A stretch of DNA of 64,000 nucleotides. Source: Microbotryum silenes-acaulis (taxonomy: Eukaryota; Basidiomycota; Microbotryomycetes; Microbotryales; Microbotryaceae). Below, piece by piece: positions 11,243-24,268 of this stretch. Below the pieces are notes generated by a model that did not search any database, was not told where the DNA came from, and saw only the letters and a list, made by a program, of their open reading frames with translations. The position numbers and the translations under genes are program-made. The stretch's first letter is position 1, and every line of letters begins with the position of its first letter. The stretch spans positions 1,364,001 to 1,428,000 of the forward strand of contig QPFY01000003.1 in assembly GCA_003665825.1 (NCBI GenBank). Reading direction: 5' to 3'.

Positions 11243-14200
11243 TCATTGCGCCGAGATGGTGGTGGACGTGCCGCCGACCCTGACGCGATACAGGCAGGTG
11301 TAAGCCGACTCGCCATGGTTCGTTAGGACCTTGAGTACAACTACTTGGACGGGAATCGCAAGCTGGCGGGCCATAGGTGTCACGGGGAAAGTCTGGATCG
11401 GCGCAGGCGACGCAGCGTCGTACGAGCCGATCGCTAGCAGGATGTGGTTGGGCGTCGGAGGGATCGAGGTAGGAGGCTCGAGCTCGAAACCTCTGGCCTC
11501 GTCGTCCCCCTGCACCCCCGCTTTTCGACGCGCCTCGAGCTGCTCGTATCGGTAGCGAGCCAAGCGATCGATATCGGAGCGAGATTCGACCACACCCCAG
11601 ACCTCAAACTCGCGAGGCGCACTGGCGACAGTCCCGTCGAGGGAGACGTCAATGGAGACGTGCTCGATCGTGACGTCGCTAGGCACGATACTGCGGCTAA
11701 GCTGAATCCCTAGCTGACCCTGAGAACCGGCAAAGGGCCAGCACGACCCTGGAGCGTTGTCGGGATGCAAGGCCGTGACGGGGGGTCGACCACGCGGCCC
11801 AGCGGTGCCGGTCACCCAAGCCAGAGCTCTCCGACTTGCCCCGAGAGGGTTGGCTTCGTACGTTGGCGAAGTCAGCGTCCGGACGACCCGGCCACCTGCG
11901 GTGAAGAGCGCGTAGTCTGGGCGAGCGAGGACGTCTTTGGAGTAGCGAAGCAGAGCTGAATCGACGAGCGACGAGACCAAAGCCGCCACATTGTCGCTCG
12001 GAATGGTTGCCGATGAGCCGCCCTCGCCTCCTTTGTGACCGGTGAAGGGAAGATGTAGATGCGATGCGATCCCGCCGCCACTCTCCTTGCGCTTCATCTC
12101 TTCTTGCTTAGCCACCTTGCGCAAAAGCTCTTGCCCGATTTTTTCGACATTTTCGTTCGTCTTGGCCTCAAAGTCGGCCTTAAGCGTCTTGATTTCGCGC
12201 CGCAGCGTGTCGAGGAAAGCCCTGCGCGTCACGATCGCATCTGAGCCCGTGCGGCCTTCGATATTGGAAGAGACGAGAGCGCGCAGCGCAGCGTCATTGG
12301 CCTCGAGGAAATCATCCCACTTGGGCGGTTCATGAATGACGATCGGAGCCAGCGGCCCACCGCCGTCGGTCTTGAGGGGCAGCTTGGCGACTTCTCGGGC
12401 CACCTTGCTATTGACGATGCTCTCGACGTCTTTCTTGTCGACGAACGCATCCCGCAGGTATTGCCAGAACGTGGCGTCGATTTCAACTTTGCCGTTCTCG
12501 TTGACTTTGACCGCCATCTTGGGTGGAAGGCGTTGTTCGATGGCTTCAAGCGCGAGTTTGGCCATGCGTTCACCGTCGAGACCCTTTCGCACGTCCTGCG
12601 CGACTTGGGCGACCTTGCCCCCCAGCGAAGCGATGTCCTTGGCCGCGGCGTCGATGCTGGCCTTGAGCTTGCGCAAGTCGGCTGCATCGCCTGAATGAGC
12701 GTCCTGGAAGGTCTGCACGCGCGTCACAAGCGCATCGAGGTCGGCACGCGTCCCCTTCAGAGTCTGCTCGAGCTCGTGGTTCTGCTTTGCGTTGGCCTTG
12801 ACGGAAGATTCGATTGCTTTGGCAGCGTTCTGGCGCTCGGCCGACAGGGTTTGCTCGAGTGAAGAGAGCTGCTCCGCCATCTTTGACATGAGTTGATTAT
12901 TCGCCTTTGTGCGGGTTCGGTCACCGTCGGTAAGTGAAGAGAGCTGACCCATCGCTCCTTCGAGCAACGTCAGGCGAGCGATCAATTCCTCGAGTGAGTC
13001 TGCGGGTGTCGCAGGAGCACGATAGGTCGACGATGGCCGGAAGAAGGGCACGTAATAAATGATGGACGACGAATGGTCTGAAGATGACGCCGATTTGGAT
13101 GGTGAATCGGACGTCATGTTGGGTCTGTGAGCGAGATGAAGAGGTCAGTAAGATTCCAGTATTCGGACTCACGAACGTACTCACACTAAATATACCATCG
13201 CGAGCAAACCAAGCAGCAACAGGCCGATCGCCCGCCAGATTTTGCGCCAGTCCAGCAACGGGTCCTGTATTGTCCGCCACACGCCAGCGAGGAGACGATA
13301 CAGCTGTCGGCCTAGGAAGGCACCAATCCCGCTCTTCCTCACGTGCTGGGACTCTTCTTGAATACCAGCGAGGGCCGGGGCGCCATTGAGTCGATGGCGC
13401 CGTCGCAGACCCGCCGTCAAGCTGTTGACACCGTCACCCGCACCACCTTTCGACTGCTCGGCCGCAAGCTGATTGAGCCGTCGCTGCTCCTCGAGTGCGG
13501 CGACGATGCGTTCTTCTTCGCTATAATCGTAGGAACTACCGCGAGTAAGCGAGTCGTCGAGGCTCAGGGATCGACTGAAGGAATGTGAGGGTTGAGTGCG
13601 GCCAGCATTGAGAGTCTGATCGAAATCGTCAAAGGAAGGATCGACAGGTGGTGCGGCGGCATTCGCGCCTCGACCACCAAAGCCAAACGTGAAGGCGCGC
13701 AAAGGTTGGAATGGCGAATGTGTGCCCGGGGAAGACGTCGGATATCCTCCGAGCTTGAGCTGCGGTGTGACCACCTCTTTCTGCGCCGATGCCTGCGTTC
13801 GATCGGAGGGGGATTTGTCTCGAAGAAAGAACGAGACCGACGGTGGCTCGACCGAGATGTTCGGCTCAAAATCGTGCTCCATGCCTCCCATGTCCTGCTC
13901 CTTGTCGTCGTTTTGAGCAAATTCATCGTCCGAGCCTGCTCCTTCGTCGTCGACGCCTTCGCCTGTGCCTCTCCCCTTCCGCCCTTTCCTCTTTTTGGCC
14001 TTCTGCCACACCTCGTTGTCTCGTCTCCCAATCGGGATTGCGTTCGAAGTTGCCGATCCAGTGCTCGCCCGACCTTTGCCTTTGCTCTTTCTCCTACGAG
14101 CGATCGCGTCGTCAGAGATGTCGTCACCCGAGGTCGCTTCCGATTCGCCCGTGGGTTTGTAGGCTGAATCAGTCGTCGTCAACTTTCTCCTTGCGTTCGG

Positions 14201-15312
14201 TGAAGTCTTTCTCTGCCCGGACATTTGCTCCTTCTCGGCATCGTTGCCGCGCTCCCGTTCGGGAGAGGTCGTGCTGGTCGTCTTTTTGGGTCGCTTCGCC
14301 TTGGCTCGAGCCTCTTCCGATAGCTCCTCCTCGCTTGTCGTTTCCCCAGTCCGATGCTTGAACGAGGCATCCTTCGAAGTCGAGTTGCGTTTCTGCCGTC
14401 ACGAATGCTGTGATCAGCTCAATTATTCATTCACTGTTGGCGCGAGCTGTGAGCACTCACCTTTCGCTTCTTACTACCATCGGTTCCAGCCCCTCCACCA
14501 GCACGGTGAGTCTCCTTGCCACTATCTTCCTCTTCACTGGCGTCCTCTTGACCAACGGTCTCCTGTGTTGGTACCGGCATTGTGGCCCTCTTGCCTCCAA
14601 CTCTCATCAATCCCTCGGCCGAGGACGTTCCTTTTACAGCAGCAGCGAAAGCATTGGCGATATTGACGCTCGTATTATTGAGGTCCGTCGCAGGCCTCGT
14701 CTTTGAACTCGATGTCGAAGCCACACCGGTCGTCGTCGTCGTCCCGAGATTGGTCGGTTGTCGAATGGCCGAACCGGTGTTCCGTTTTCTTTCAGCTAGA
14801 CGAGCATATCTCACTGCAGCGGGTTCGAGGGACCTTCCGATCGATTCTTCCCTCTCCAAGTGTCGTTGCTTTTCGAGTTCGAATGAATCCTCGTCCTCTT
14901 CTTCTTCGTCGTCATCGTCGCCCGCGATGAGGATGGTCTCGTCCTGACCCGCCTCGACCTCTCCCCTCAACAAAGACTGCGCTCGTAGATGCGCACCTCG
15001 TCTCGAATTCGAGCTCGTACTCTGTGCATCGTTCGATTCCCCGGTGTTGGCCCTCCGGTTCGATGATCTCGAAGCAGGCGATCCAAGGGGTGAAGAACCG
15101 ACGGGCGCGGGTGGAGCGCCATACGCGTACGAGACGGGCATCGCGGGGTTCGATAGACGCCTCTCGTGGTGCGGTACTTGGGAAGTGAATGTCGAGGCCG
15201 AGGTGGAGGCGTGTTGGTCACCACCACGACTTGTAGGGTTCGTTCCTGATCCCGACACTGAGACTGAATTGAGCACGGGCACAGCCGCGGGTGAGCGTGA
15301 TTGGGGCGCCAT
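11243..15312 (-). CDS. SUN-domain nuclear-envelope protein (Sad1/UNC-84 type)
   Basis: Inner-nuclear-membrane half of a LINC complex, tying chromatin or the spindle pole body to cytoskeletal KASH partners. Three exons, 15312-14461, 14392-13185 and 13124-11243, sum to 3942 bases (1313 residues) with phases that match. Order of parts: a long acidic and basic low-complexity nucleoplasmic region of about 670 residues with KKRK clusters; one membrane segment (AIGLLLLGLLAMVYLV, about 672-687); a coiled-coil lumenal region with Leu/Gln/Glu heptads; then the SUN domain in the last 240 residues, from DYALFTAGGRVVRTLTSP through APGSCWPFAGSQGQLGIQLS to YTCLYRVRVGG. The N-terminal extension is much longer than in yeast Sad1 or Mps3. 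The family assignment is strong, and the start ATG at 15312 is reasonable. Confidence 0.9.
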
Positions 15313-16358
15313 TCTGTGGTGGTTGTGGAGCAGTTAGAGGGTACACAGGTTTCAAAAAGGTGAGATCTTTTGAAGAGTCGAGTTTCGATGAAGCACGAGA
15401 GAGATGAGTACGAGCTGAGGGATTGTGCGCGAGCGCGTTCGTCGCTCGATCGTAGGAGCGGATCGGTCGCCACAGGGGCTGATTTGGGATGACACCGTGA
15501 TGGGGGCCTGTAAGAGCGCAACTCGATGTGATGGGCGTAGGGTATATCGTGTATGCTGTGAGGGTGGGAAAGGAGGCAAGATCAGCGCCAGGCCCGTCCG
15601 AGCCCGTGACCAAGGGGACCAAACTCAGGAGAGCTTGGGTCGCTGAGCCCACACTGAGGCTGGGGCAAGAGCTCACTGACCTGTCAGAATCACACACTGG
15701 GAAGCCTACGTTCGGCGGTGTCGATTCTGTTCTCCGGGAAGGTCGTACAAGACACAGGAGGGGTATCGTAACGAGTGACTTGGGAATCACAGACTCCGGG
15801 TCTCGCGAGGAAGAAACGAGAGGCGCGCGCGCGCGTCGTTCAACCTCTCCCACGCGTCTTGTCCTCAGTTGCCAAACTGCATACAAGCACCCACCTCGTG
15901 AGAACCCCCTTTCTTCCCCGGGCCCGAGACCATTTCTTAGATTTGAGCTCAGATCTCCGGGAAGAAGTGAAGAAGCGGGTCCGTGCAAGGCGTCATGTCA
16001 TATCAAGCAAGCAAGTTGTACTTGATGACAACGCAGGACCTATGCACGAGCGCCTGGCCTGCGCTCGGACCCACTCCAGAGCGGGCCTCGCCGAAAGAAA
16101 GGGAACATATGATAGAGGCTTTGAGTGTTCGTCGCTTCTTTTCTTTTGATCGCGCTCAGGCACAGACACAGACTTAAAGAACGTAGTAAGAACAGAAGAA
16201 AGAGAGAGCGGAAATTACGATGGGGCGAAGCTATCGCAAGCAGAATTGAAAGTGAAGGAGCGTCGGAAAAGAGAGGGGAGAACACACAAGAGACATGGGT
16301 GATATAGATCGGTTCAAGAGGATACCCAGAGATGAGACCCATCTTCTTATTACGCCTT
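15313..16358. other. Intergenic: SUN gene promoter side and syntaxin 3' side
   Basis: Both neighbours are on the minus strand. The region should hold the syntaxin 3' untranslated region (near 16358) and the upstream region of the SUN gene (near 15313). Reading frames in it are unsupported. A GCGCGC run lies near 15830. Confidence 0.45.
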
Positions 16359-17895
16359 CTACTTCTTCCTGACCTCGATGACGACCACGACGACCACGAC
16401 TGCCAGAAAGAAGGATGAGTCACCTCAGCTGGGTGGGCTAGACCCGGGACATCACAGCAAACACGCTTCGGCTTACCCACGATGATGCTGAACATCGGTG
16501 GCACGGAGATAGCACAAAGGGCGAGGTTAGCTGCGTGATCGCGGGTGGCGAACGAGTGCGCGGCAAAGGACTTACGCGACCACAATACCGGCACAGAATA
16601 TCTTCTTCTTTCGAGCAGCGCGAGCTGACTTGACGGCCTTCTGGGTTTGTTGCAAACTGATGAGAGTGCTAGACATTAGCCGCTGGTTTTTGTACAGCTT
16701 GGAAATACCAGCCTACGTACCCTTGCTCAACATCGGTGTTGGCTTGCACAGCCGTGGCTTCGATCTGCTTGACACTGTCGTCTTGCTCCAAGACGAGAGT
16801 AGCCATCTGGGAACGTACCATCGGCGCGGCTCAGGTCGGGTCACACCAGTGGAAGATTTGTGAAAACCCAATGACTCACATCCTGCATCATTTGGGCAAG
16901 CTGAGTGATGGTCTCTTCGATCTTGCGCAAGTCCTGGTTCCTCGATTGCACCTCGGCGAAAGCGGCACGAGCACCGGATTGACGAGACGAGACCAGCTGG
17001 GGAGACGCCGGGACAGGAGTTGCGAGTCAGTTACCATATCGCCTTGGCTAGTACGCATAGTGCAACTGACTGCTTGGGAGAAGATCTGCTGGCCAGCTTG
17101 TTGATCATCGAAGGCCGCCTTGATCTCGGCCTGAGTGGCATCGGGTTTGACTGTAGCCAATGCGCTGATCGTCAGCTCAAGATTAGATATTCAACGTCAT
17201 GAAACGAAACGCACCAATCCTAATCTGCCTCTCGACTCTCTGCCTGTACTTTTCTCTGCTCTTCTTCTCTACCAAGTTGTACTCCTCCAGGCCCCGTCGG
17301 AAGGCGTTCTGCAGACCGCCGACCTGGAGCTTGCGCGTGTTGAACTCGGCGTCGCCCGGCGGGGACTGCTTATTGAGAGTGTTGAGTCGGGTGATGCGGT
17401 CGCGGATCGAGTTGGTCAGGGACGAGGTGGCCTGCGTCAGTTCCTGGAGGTGGGCCGACGATTCGGATTGCTGCGCATCGTCGGTCGTGGCCAAGCGTCG
17501 GGAGTGAAGGTCCGAGATCTGGTTGACGTATTGGTGCAGTTGTTTGATGTCGTCCTGGATTTCTTCAACCTGCGATCACAATGATGCAGGGTTCTTCAGC
17601 ACTGGTGGGACCGGGGCTGGGTGGGGTGCCCGGATGAGACAGAATCGGCACTGACCTCGGCAAAGAAGGACTGCATGTCCCCCTGTCGGTAGCCTCCCGC
17701 AGCTGCACCGTTACCATAGCTAGCTTGGTTCGACTGCTGAGGAGGATATGAGGGCTGCTGGGCTTGCTGTGGTGGGTATTGACCGTAGGACGGTTGCGAG
17801 AAGCCCGACGCTGCTGCGGGAGCGGGGGCGGGGGCGGGGGCGGTTTGCTGGGGTGCATAGCTTCCCGGTGCCGGTTGACTGTGATCAAAAGCCAT
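16359..17895 (-). CDS. sso1: Plasma-membrane t-SNARE syntaxin (Sso1/2 type)
   Basis: Qa-SNARE for fusion of exocytic vesicles. Eight exons (17895-17656, 17569-17215, 17150-17071, 16996-16880, 16806-16721, 16656-16576, 16487-16477, 16399-16359) sum to 1011 bases, 336 residues. The N terminus is a Gln/Pro/Ala-rich extension of about 75 residues, longer than in yeast Sso1. It is followed by the Habc helices, the conserved RQIRIVKPDAT junction, and the SNARE motif with the zero-layer Gln at about residue 272 (LVLEQDDSV). A KSARAARKKK basic stop precedes a C-terminal anchor made mostly of Val and Ile, ending VRKK. Exon 7 is only 11 bases and encodes part of the anchor. The gene stands head to head with IML1. 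The assignment to the Sso branch rather than another Qa-SNARE is likely but not proven. Confidence 0.9.
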
Positions 17896-18994
17896 GTAGA
17901 TGAATGTCCTCAGGTCAGAACGATGCCCTTGACAGTATGAAACCCTGCTCTTGCTCTCGCAACTGCCGATTACCCGAGCCGACGCCGACGAAGGTGAGAC
18001 CGGCAGCCGTTGACGAATCCGGCTTCACAGATGGAGGATCGCACTCGCACTCGCACTCGCTCACTCACCCGTATCCGTACTGCTGGCCGCCGGGCTGCTG
18101 CCCACCCTGCTGTTGGCTCTGTTGGAGGACATTTTCAACGAGAACGAGGACGGATCAGTGTAGCTCCTTGGCTTGGGGTGATGCGGTTCGGCGTTATTTG
18201 GCTCGGTCGTCTTTCAGTCAGCTATTGTCTTCCTCGGTGCTCGCTCGTTCAACTCTCGAACGAGCCACAGGCGGCGGGCGGGCCGGCTGGCTGGCTCGGC
18301 GAAACAGCGCTCGCGGGGGGTGGTGGGCCACACACAGCGCAGCCTGTGAATCGACGGTCGATGGAGTGTGGACAACCTCTCGTCACTTTCCCCGCAGAGA
18401 AGAAGACGACACTCAAAACTTACCCGAGCTTCACGTAATCGATCTCGAGACATGGTAAGGGAGAAGTAGTGTGAAGAGGGTATGAGGAAGGGGGCGGGGG
18501 GAGAGCGTGTTGAGGGGAGAGCGCACGGGTGAGCCCGACGCGCTCGACGAGAGCATTACACGACCGGCGCTTGAGAGTAATGGAGCCCAATAGGGAAATT
18601 GGCGGGCCGACGATCGCGGCCGTGGCAGCTCCGCGCTCATCGCTGGCGAGCTTAAGCGCGTGAGCGCCGCCGCGGCTGTGGCTGTGCAGTGGGCCCGGCC
18701 CAAGTTTATTAGATTATCGCCGTCCCAAACTCAAGAGGTACCTCAAAGTCAATTCTGTAATTCGTATTTACACTACGTTCCTCAAGGCCATATATAACTT
18801 GGGGCGATCGCCATCCCAGTCGGTGCTCACCCCACTGGATCATTTTGGCCTTGAGCGGCAGCCGTCGGGGGCAATCCGCCAATGGGTCCGAGCGGCAGGG
18901 AGCGCGTCTCCCAAGCCTGAGGAAGAGCTGCCAGCTTCTACCAGCTTCCCCGTATGCGGGGTTCTGCTCGGCTTACCGGCCACGACCTTGAGGC
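17896..18994. other. Divergent intergenic region between syntaxin and IML1
   Basis: About 1.1 kb shared by two outward-facing genes, so it probably holds both promoters. A TATATAA lies at 18791-18797 on the IML1 side. Short CACTCG tandem copies are present near 18044-18064. No coding feature is supported. Confidence 0.5.
18791..18797 (+). promoter_or_regulatory. TATA-like element upstream of IML1
   Basis: TATATAA sits 198 bases upstream of the IML1 ATG at 18995, a plausible distance for a fungal core promoter. This is motif match and position only. Confidence 0.3.
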
Positions 18995-21900
18995 ATGGCA
19001 CCTGTCGAACTGCACGTTGATGCCTTGTCCAAGGTCGACGTGTTCGTGCACCCCTCGGCGTACCCGCCCTCGACGCAGGTCGGTGATCTGCTGACGATCC
19101 GACCGCTTACCACCCCTTCGCGCAAGAACAAGGGCAAGGATCGCGCATTACTGTTCAAGGTCGATCGTTTGTCGGATAGTGCTGCACCCTCGTCGGCGGG
19201 AGCAGCCACGAACATTGGGGCCAATGCCGATACTTCCGCAGCACAGGGGCTGGGCCCGGCGCAGCATTCCACAACAGCCGCTGCAGCGAGTCAAGGCGAC
19301 AGAGAAAGGAGAAGACCGCCCAAGGCCCAAGTGCGCGTCTCACAGAGCACGCAGCAGACATTCAAGTGGATCAAACCGCGCACCGAAGTTGTCGTCGAGG
19401 TGCTCAGTCGAGCCGATCGCAACCATCAGGTCAGTCCCCGGCGCGCAGCACTGAGTCCACAGGAAAACTTCGTGCATGCATAGTGATGTTCTAGTATATT
19501 CTGCTTACTATTCGACCGGCAACGCTGACCATGATGTGCGCTACTTGCTCGGAACACGCTTTAGCTCACCCCACCCCCACCTGACGAACTGGTCGCCTCG
19601 CACGTCGAGCTCTACTTCAACAACCTCTACCTCTCGCGACCGGACATGTTTCGTCTCACGCTCGGTTTGGCTCGCACCTGCCTATTTGTCAACCAACGCG
19701 TCACCTCCGAGGTACTGATGGGCGCTCGTCTCAGAGTTGGCGCCATCTTCAACCTGAACAACCATCACCTCCGCTCGGCCTACATCACCGACGAGACAAA
19801 GATCATATTTCGTTCAGAGTCGGCGCGTTGCTTCATCTTTGTCGAGATCAGTCAAGAGATGTGGCACTTTGAAGAGGACGGATCGATGCTGCGCGAAAGG
19901 TGCGAAGTCTTTCTCGACGAAATGTTCCAGCACTGGTCGGGCAAGCAGAGAAAAGGCATGGGAGGCGCCAAGAATAGGGGCTACTCGACGAGCCATACCG
20001 TTTCCATTATTCTGTATGGCCGCGTAATCTATGAGGACAACGGAGAAGGTGAAGAGGCGAGGGCGCCGATGAAGAGGCACGAGAATGGGACCCTCTATCG
20101 CGACTTTTTCAAGGTCAATCACATGTGTCATCTGCTGCTGGCTACCGGCCCCATGACTCACGCGCCCTATCTTGTTTGCTTCAGGTCATCATGGATGTCA
20201 CGCCCTCTCCTCATCCGTCCATTGTTCGCACGGTGGCGCAAGAGATCCAAAGGTGGCACGAGTCCGTCCTGCTGCGCACGCGAGCCACGGGCGAGCAGAA
20301 ACTGGCGGGCCGGATCGCCTACGCCCACGAGTCGCCGGTGCTGGAAGCAACGAACCTCGCTCTCAACTCGTTTGAAGAGCATTGGATTGATCGAGATCTA
20401 CAACGCACCGGCTTGGAAGTGCTCGTTCTCACCGCCGGCACGTCGTACTACGAAGTTCCCAAGCGCCTGTTGCGACTGACAACGGAACGCATGCTCTACC
20501 ATGGAATCGGTTTGGACCTCATCTCGCTCAGCAAGACCCCCTTGCATACGGTGCCGCTGTTCGCCTTCCAGAGTCACGAGCCTGGCTTGTCCGACGAGCC
20601 TCATATCGCTTTCAATGGCTTCAAAGGCAAACGGCGAGCTGGCACGGACATCCAGCCCACGAACGTTGGTCTCCCTTCATCGCATGGTACGACTCATTCG
20701 GCAATTTTGCGACCCTACACGACCGCTACGGCCGAGCACTCTGGTTCGTTGCACAACACGCCGCAGAACCCGTTCGGCCGCGACCCCACCCGCATCGCCT
20801 TGCCAACTGATCAGAAGGATCCTCTGTACTACGACTCTTCGCGACCTTTGCAAGAGACGTCGATCTATTACGCCGAGCCCATGTTCATTTTTTGCTCCTT
20901 CTTTGGTCTGCAAGTCGACAAGCCGCATCGCATCGATCGGTTTATGCCCCGCGCGAGGTGCTACGAGTTATTCTCTCAGGGCATAGGGGAGAGGACGCCG
21001 ATCGCGATCCCATGGCTGTTACCAATCAATGCCGCGATGGACGCCGAGGATGGTGGAACTGGTGCGAATGGTGAACCCGTTGGCTACCTGAGTGAATGGG
21101 AGAAGCGTCAGGCCAAAAGGGAGATGCATGATGCGCTGGCCGTCGGTGCTCGGGATGGGTTGGAAGGTCTTTCGACCTGGTCCAAAGAGAGTGGAGCCAT
21201 GAGCACGACGACTGAAAGTTCGGTCGAGTTGGCGAACAATGCCGGTGGGAGGTGGGACAAGACGATCGGCGCGAAGGTCAAGGGAGCTCATAGCAACAGC
21301 GATGCAACGACCGAAAGTGGGAGCGATGGAAGTGGGAGGGGCGGAAGGAGTTTGTCGGCGCAGAGCTCGAGGGAAATGGATGAGAGAGCCGCTGAGACAG
21401 CCAAGGTGCGCGAAAGGGAAATGAAGCGCGTGACGCTGGAGCGGGAGCGGGAACAGGAGATCGTAATCGAGAAGGAGCGAGGGCGACAACAACGCATCTC
21501 CGAAGCGGAACGAGTGGCTACAAGCTCGAGGTCCAAGACGCCGATGCCAGGTCGACCGCGTTCGGCATCGGTCGCCACGTCGGTTCGGACCGTTTCGTCG
21601 GCCCAAACCAAGACGGATCGTAACAAGTTGGCGACCCCGGCTTTGATCGCTCGATTGACCAACACAATCGCGGCCCCATCCGGCAGCGGGTCATCTACGA
21701 ATCAATCGTTCCATTCGTCTCGACCGGGCTGGCTTGGACTCTTCCGTGGACCGGCCTCGACGAGCAACGCAACGCCAGCCCCCTCGGTTGCGGTGCAAAG
21801 GGTTGAAGCTCAAGCCAATGTGACACCCCAGTTCGACCTCGACACGGACATGTCTGTCACCTCCGGGAGATCTGATCACGGCACGACATCCCCTCCTCCG

Positions 21901-24138
21901 TCGAACCGGACTTCGTTGCTGACTTCTCCCCAAATCAGAGGGCCCACTCTCCCCATCTCGATCAAGACCCGGGCCATCCAGCCCAAGGACGCCGATCGAC
22001 CCTCAAGGGGTTTGCGCAATTCGCCTTCGCTCAAGCATTTCACCACAACGGGGATTAGCAAAGGCAAGAGCTCAGGCCACCGCTCAACTGCTTCTCGCTT
22101 TAATCCTTCCAAGCCGGGAAGGCGAAGCAACGGACTGGCTGATCAGGCTCGACGATGGGCTTCGATCTTTGTCCGGCACGCTAATGACCAACGCTCGGTC
22201 AACTGGGTGTCCATCACTCGCGGGGCTTGCCTGCCGTTGACGACCGACTTTTTGCCCACCGCCGATGCGCTGTCGACAGAATACTCGGACTTCGGTTATG
22301 CTGTGCCGACATCGTCGACATCGAACTCGTTCCTTCTGTTGTCGGAACAGGGCAGGACGGGTCGCAACGTTGTGGCCGAACTTGTCTTGGAGATGGTGTC
22401 GCAGCGGCTCTCGCACGGCTTCCAGCTCGTCACGCCCGCGAACCACATCGGTGCGCTCGACGAGATCAATGTGGCGTCGTCCAAGACCTTGCCCGATGTC
22501 CTGCACGAGGTCGAGATCGGCGATTCGACGGCAGTGTACCTCACCTTGGCGAACCAGATCCATCGCATCTGGTACGACCGTCGAACCCAAGCCGTGCACG
22601 TCAAGATCATGCGCCGCCGCCGGACTTGGTCGAAAGAGAGCTATAACTTCTCAGGTCTCATCTTCACCCAAGGCTCGAACGTATATCGCTACACCGAGCT
22701 CGAGTTCCCGTATCCCTCGATGATCGAGCCGGACGATTGGCAGCATCTTGACCGGCTCGTCGCTGGCGCAGAGAGACCTGACCTCCGGCCTTCGCTGCGT
22801 TTTTGGCGGACTCGGCTGGTGTTGCTTCCAGCTGAAACCGTAACCGAGCGAGAGAGCATCATTCGAACGACGGAAGCACTGGAAGCGGACGCGTCGGATG
22901 CGATGATCAATGACCAGGGGTTCTACACGTTCAGAGACCTCATCGAGTCTGCGCGATGGATCCCACCTGGTGCAGATCGGGAGCAAATCCCGATCTCCCA
23001 GTGAGTCAGAACATACGCTGTAGATCTCGGGGTATATGCTTGAACTAACATCACCCTTTATTTTGCAGCACCTCTCTCACTGCCCCCGAGTGGGCCTCGA
23101 TGATGGCCAAGAATGCGACATCGGCTAATCCGGATCTTTTGGCAACCGCGGTGAATCGTGCGGCTCATTCATCCCAGTCAGCGAACCCTCATATTCCTCG
23201 CTTGTCGACTTGGCTGTCGCGCCTCACCAACACTTTGGAGACGCCGCCACCGGCTTCGCCTTTATTCGATCGTGATATGCAGTTGCCCTTACCGATCTCC
23301 GCCCCAGAACACCTCGGCGACATGGGCACCTCGGCGCCTTCGCCTACCCCCAAGAAACCGGTCGTACAAATGTCGTACGCGGTCATTGTCGATCTCGACC
23401 ACCTCGGCAAAAAGTCGTCCAGGGCCGAGCGCGTCATCTGTCACCTCGATCGCTCGCACAACCGCAATGCAGCGTACCACCTCGAATTGAACTGGCTCTC
23501 TGGGTCGGGCAAGATCATTGATAGCGCAATCCAGGCTTGGTCGAGGCAGGTGCAAAAGTTTGGCTTAAGGCTGATCGAGGTCTCGACGCGAGCTGTCGAA
23601 GACCTGCACAACCCGTTTCAATCGGCCACGATCTTGCCCTTCAAGGTGCCTCCACCTCCAATCGTAGACTCGACACTACCGCAAGAGTAAGCACTCTGAC
23701 TTTTTGCACACTTCTCGACAAGCTGCACCGTGGTTGCTGATCTATCCCATATCGTTCAGGTACTACGAAGCTGGTCTTCTCCGTTCACTCGGCTTCTTTC
23801 TCGACATCGGCGCCGATTCCAGCTTCCCCTCCGACGTCGACGTGCAGTATTCCTACAAACGCAGTCCTTCCCCTCGTTCGCAATACATTCATCGCTCAGG
23901 CACGGTCCTCGTCGCGATCCTTGGCGATCGACGTGGGCTCGCCATCGTCGCGAACCGGATCTACCTCAGCCATAGACCGCAGGCGAAAGACCAGGATCCG
24001 ACGCAGGAGTTGGTCGAACTTTGTTGCGATTTGCAGAAGTTGAGGGCGATGTGGGATCGATTGGGTGTGGAAGCGGATCGACTCAAAGAGAAGGCGGCAT
24101 CTGAAGCTGCGACGGCGAGGGAGGTCTCGCAGGAGTAG
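18995..24138 (+). CDS. iml1: Iml1/DEPDC5, GAP subunit of the SEACIT (GATOR1) complex
   Basis: At the vacuolar membrane this subunit, with Npr2 and Npr3, stimulates GTP hydrolysis by Gtr1 and so turns TORC1 down when amino acids are scarce. Five exons (18995-19429, 19565-20113, 20185-23000, 23069-23686, 23760-24138) sum to 4797 bases, 1598 residues, all phases consistent. The N-terminal domain contains LTPPPPDELVASHVELYF and RPDMFRLTLGLARTCL. The central VIMDVTPSP...SVL region leads to the GIGLDLISLSKTPLHTVPLF block. A Ser/Arg/Glu-rich insert of roughly 300 residues follows (about 660-980), then the conserved RIDRFMPRARCYE-like and C-terminal YSYKRSPSPRSQYIHRSG blocks. I cannot find the DEP domain, whose usual WH...FxGxExVDWL signature is absent from the expected place (about residues 1240-1320). 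See findings. Confidence 0.92.
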
Positions 24139-24268
24139 AAATCTCATGATCGATTGTAGTAAATTGATGTAGTTTCCAGAGTACTGTAAGCTATAACATG
24201 GAGAAAGTGTACAGATAGAAGCGAAATTTGCCATAGCGAGGAGACCGTTGGGAAAGCTCATTTTGCAC

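Noticed and set aside
14244..14947. Plus-strand frames opposite the SUN gene
   Set aside because: They lie antisense to exons with clear phase-consistent coding and have Ser/Arg-biased, non-protein-like composition.
18010..18458. Plus-strand frames in the syntaxin/IML1 intergenic region
   Set aside because: Cys/Arg-rich low-complexity translations without a family match. The region fits a shared promoter better.
21019..21606. 195-codon minus-strand frame opposite IML1
   Set aside because: Antisense shadow of the low-complexity insert of Iml1.
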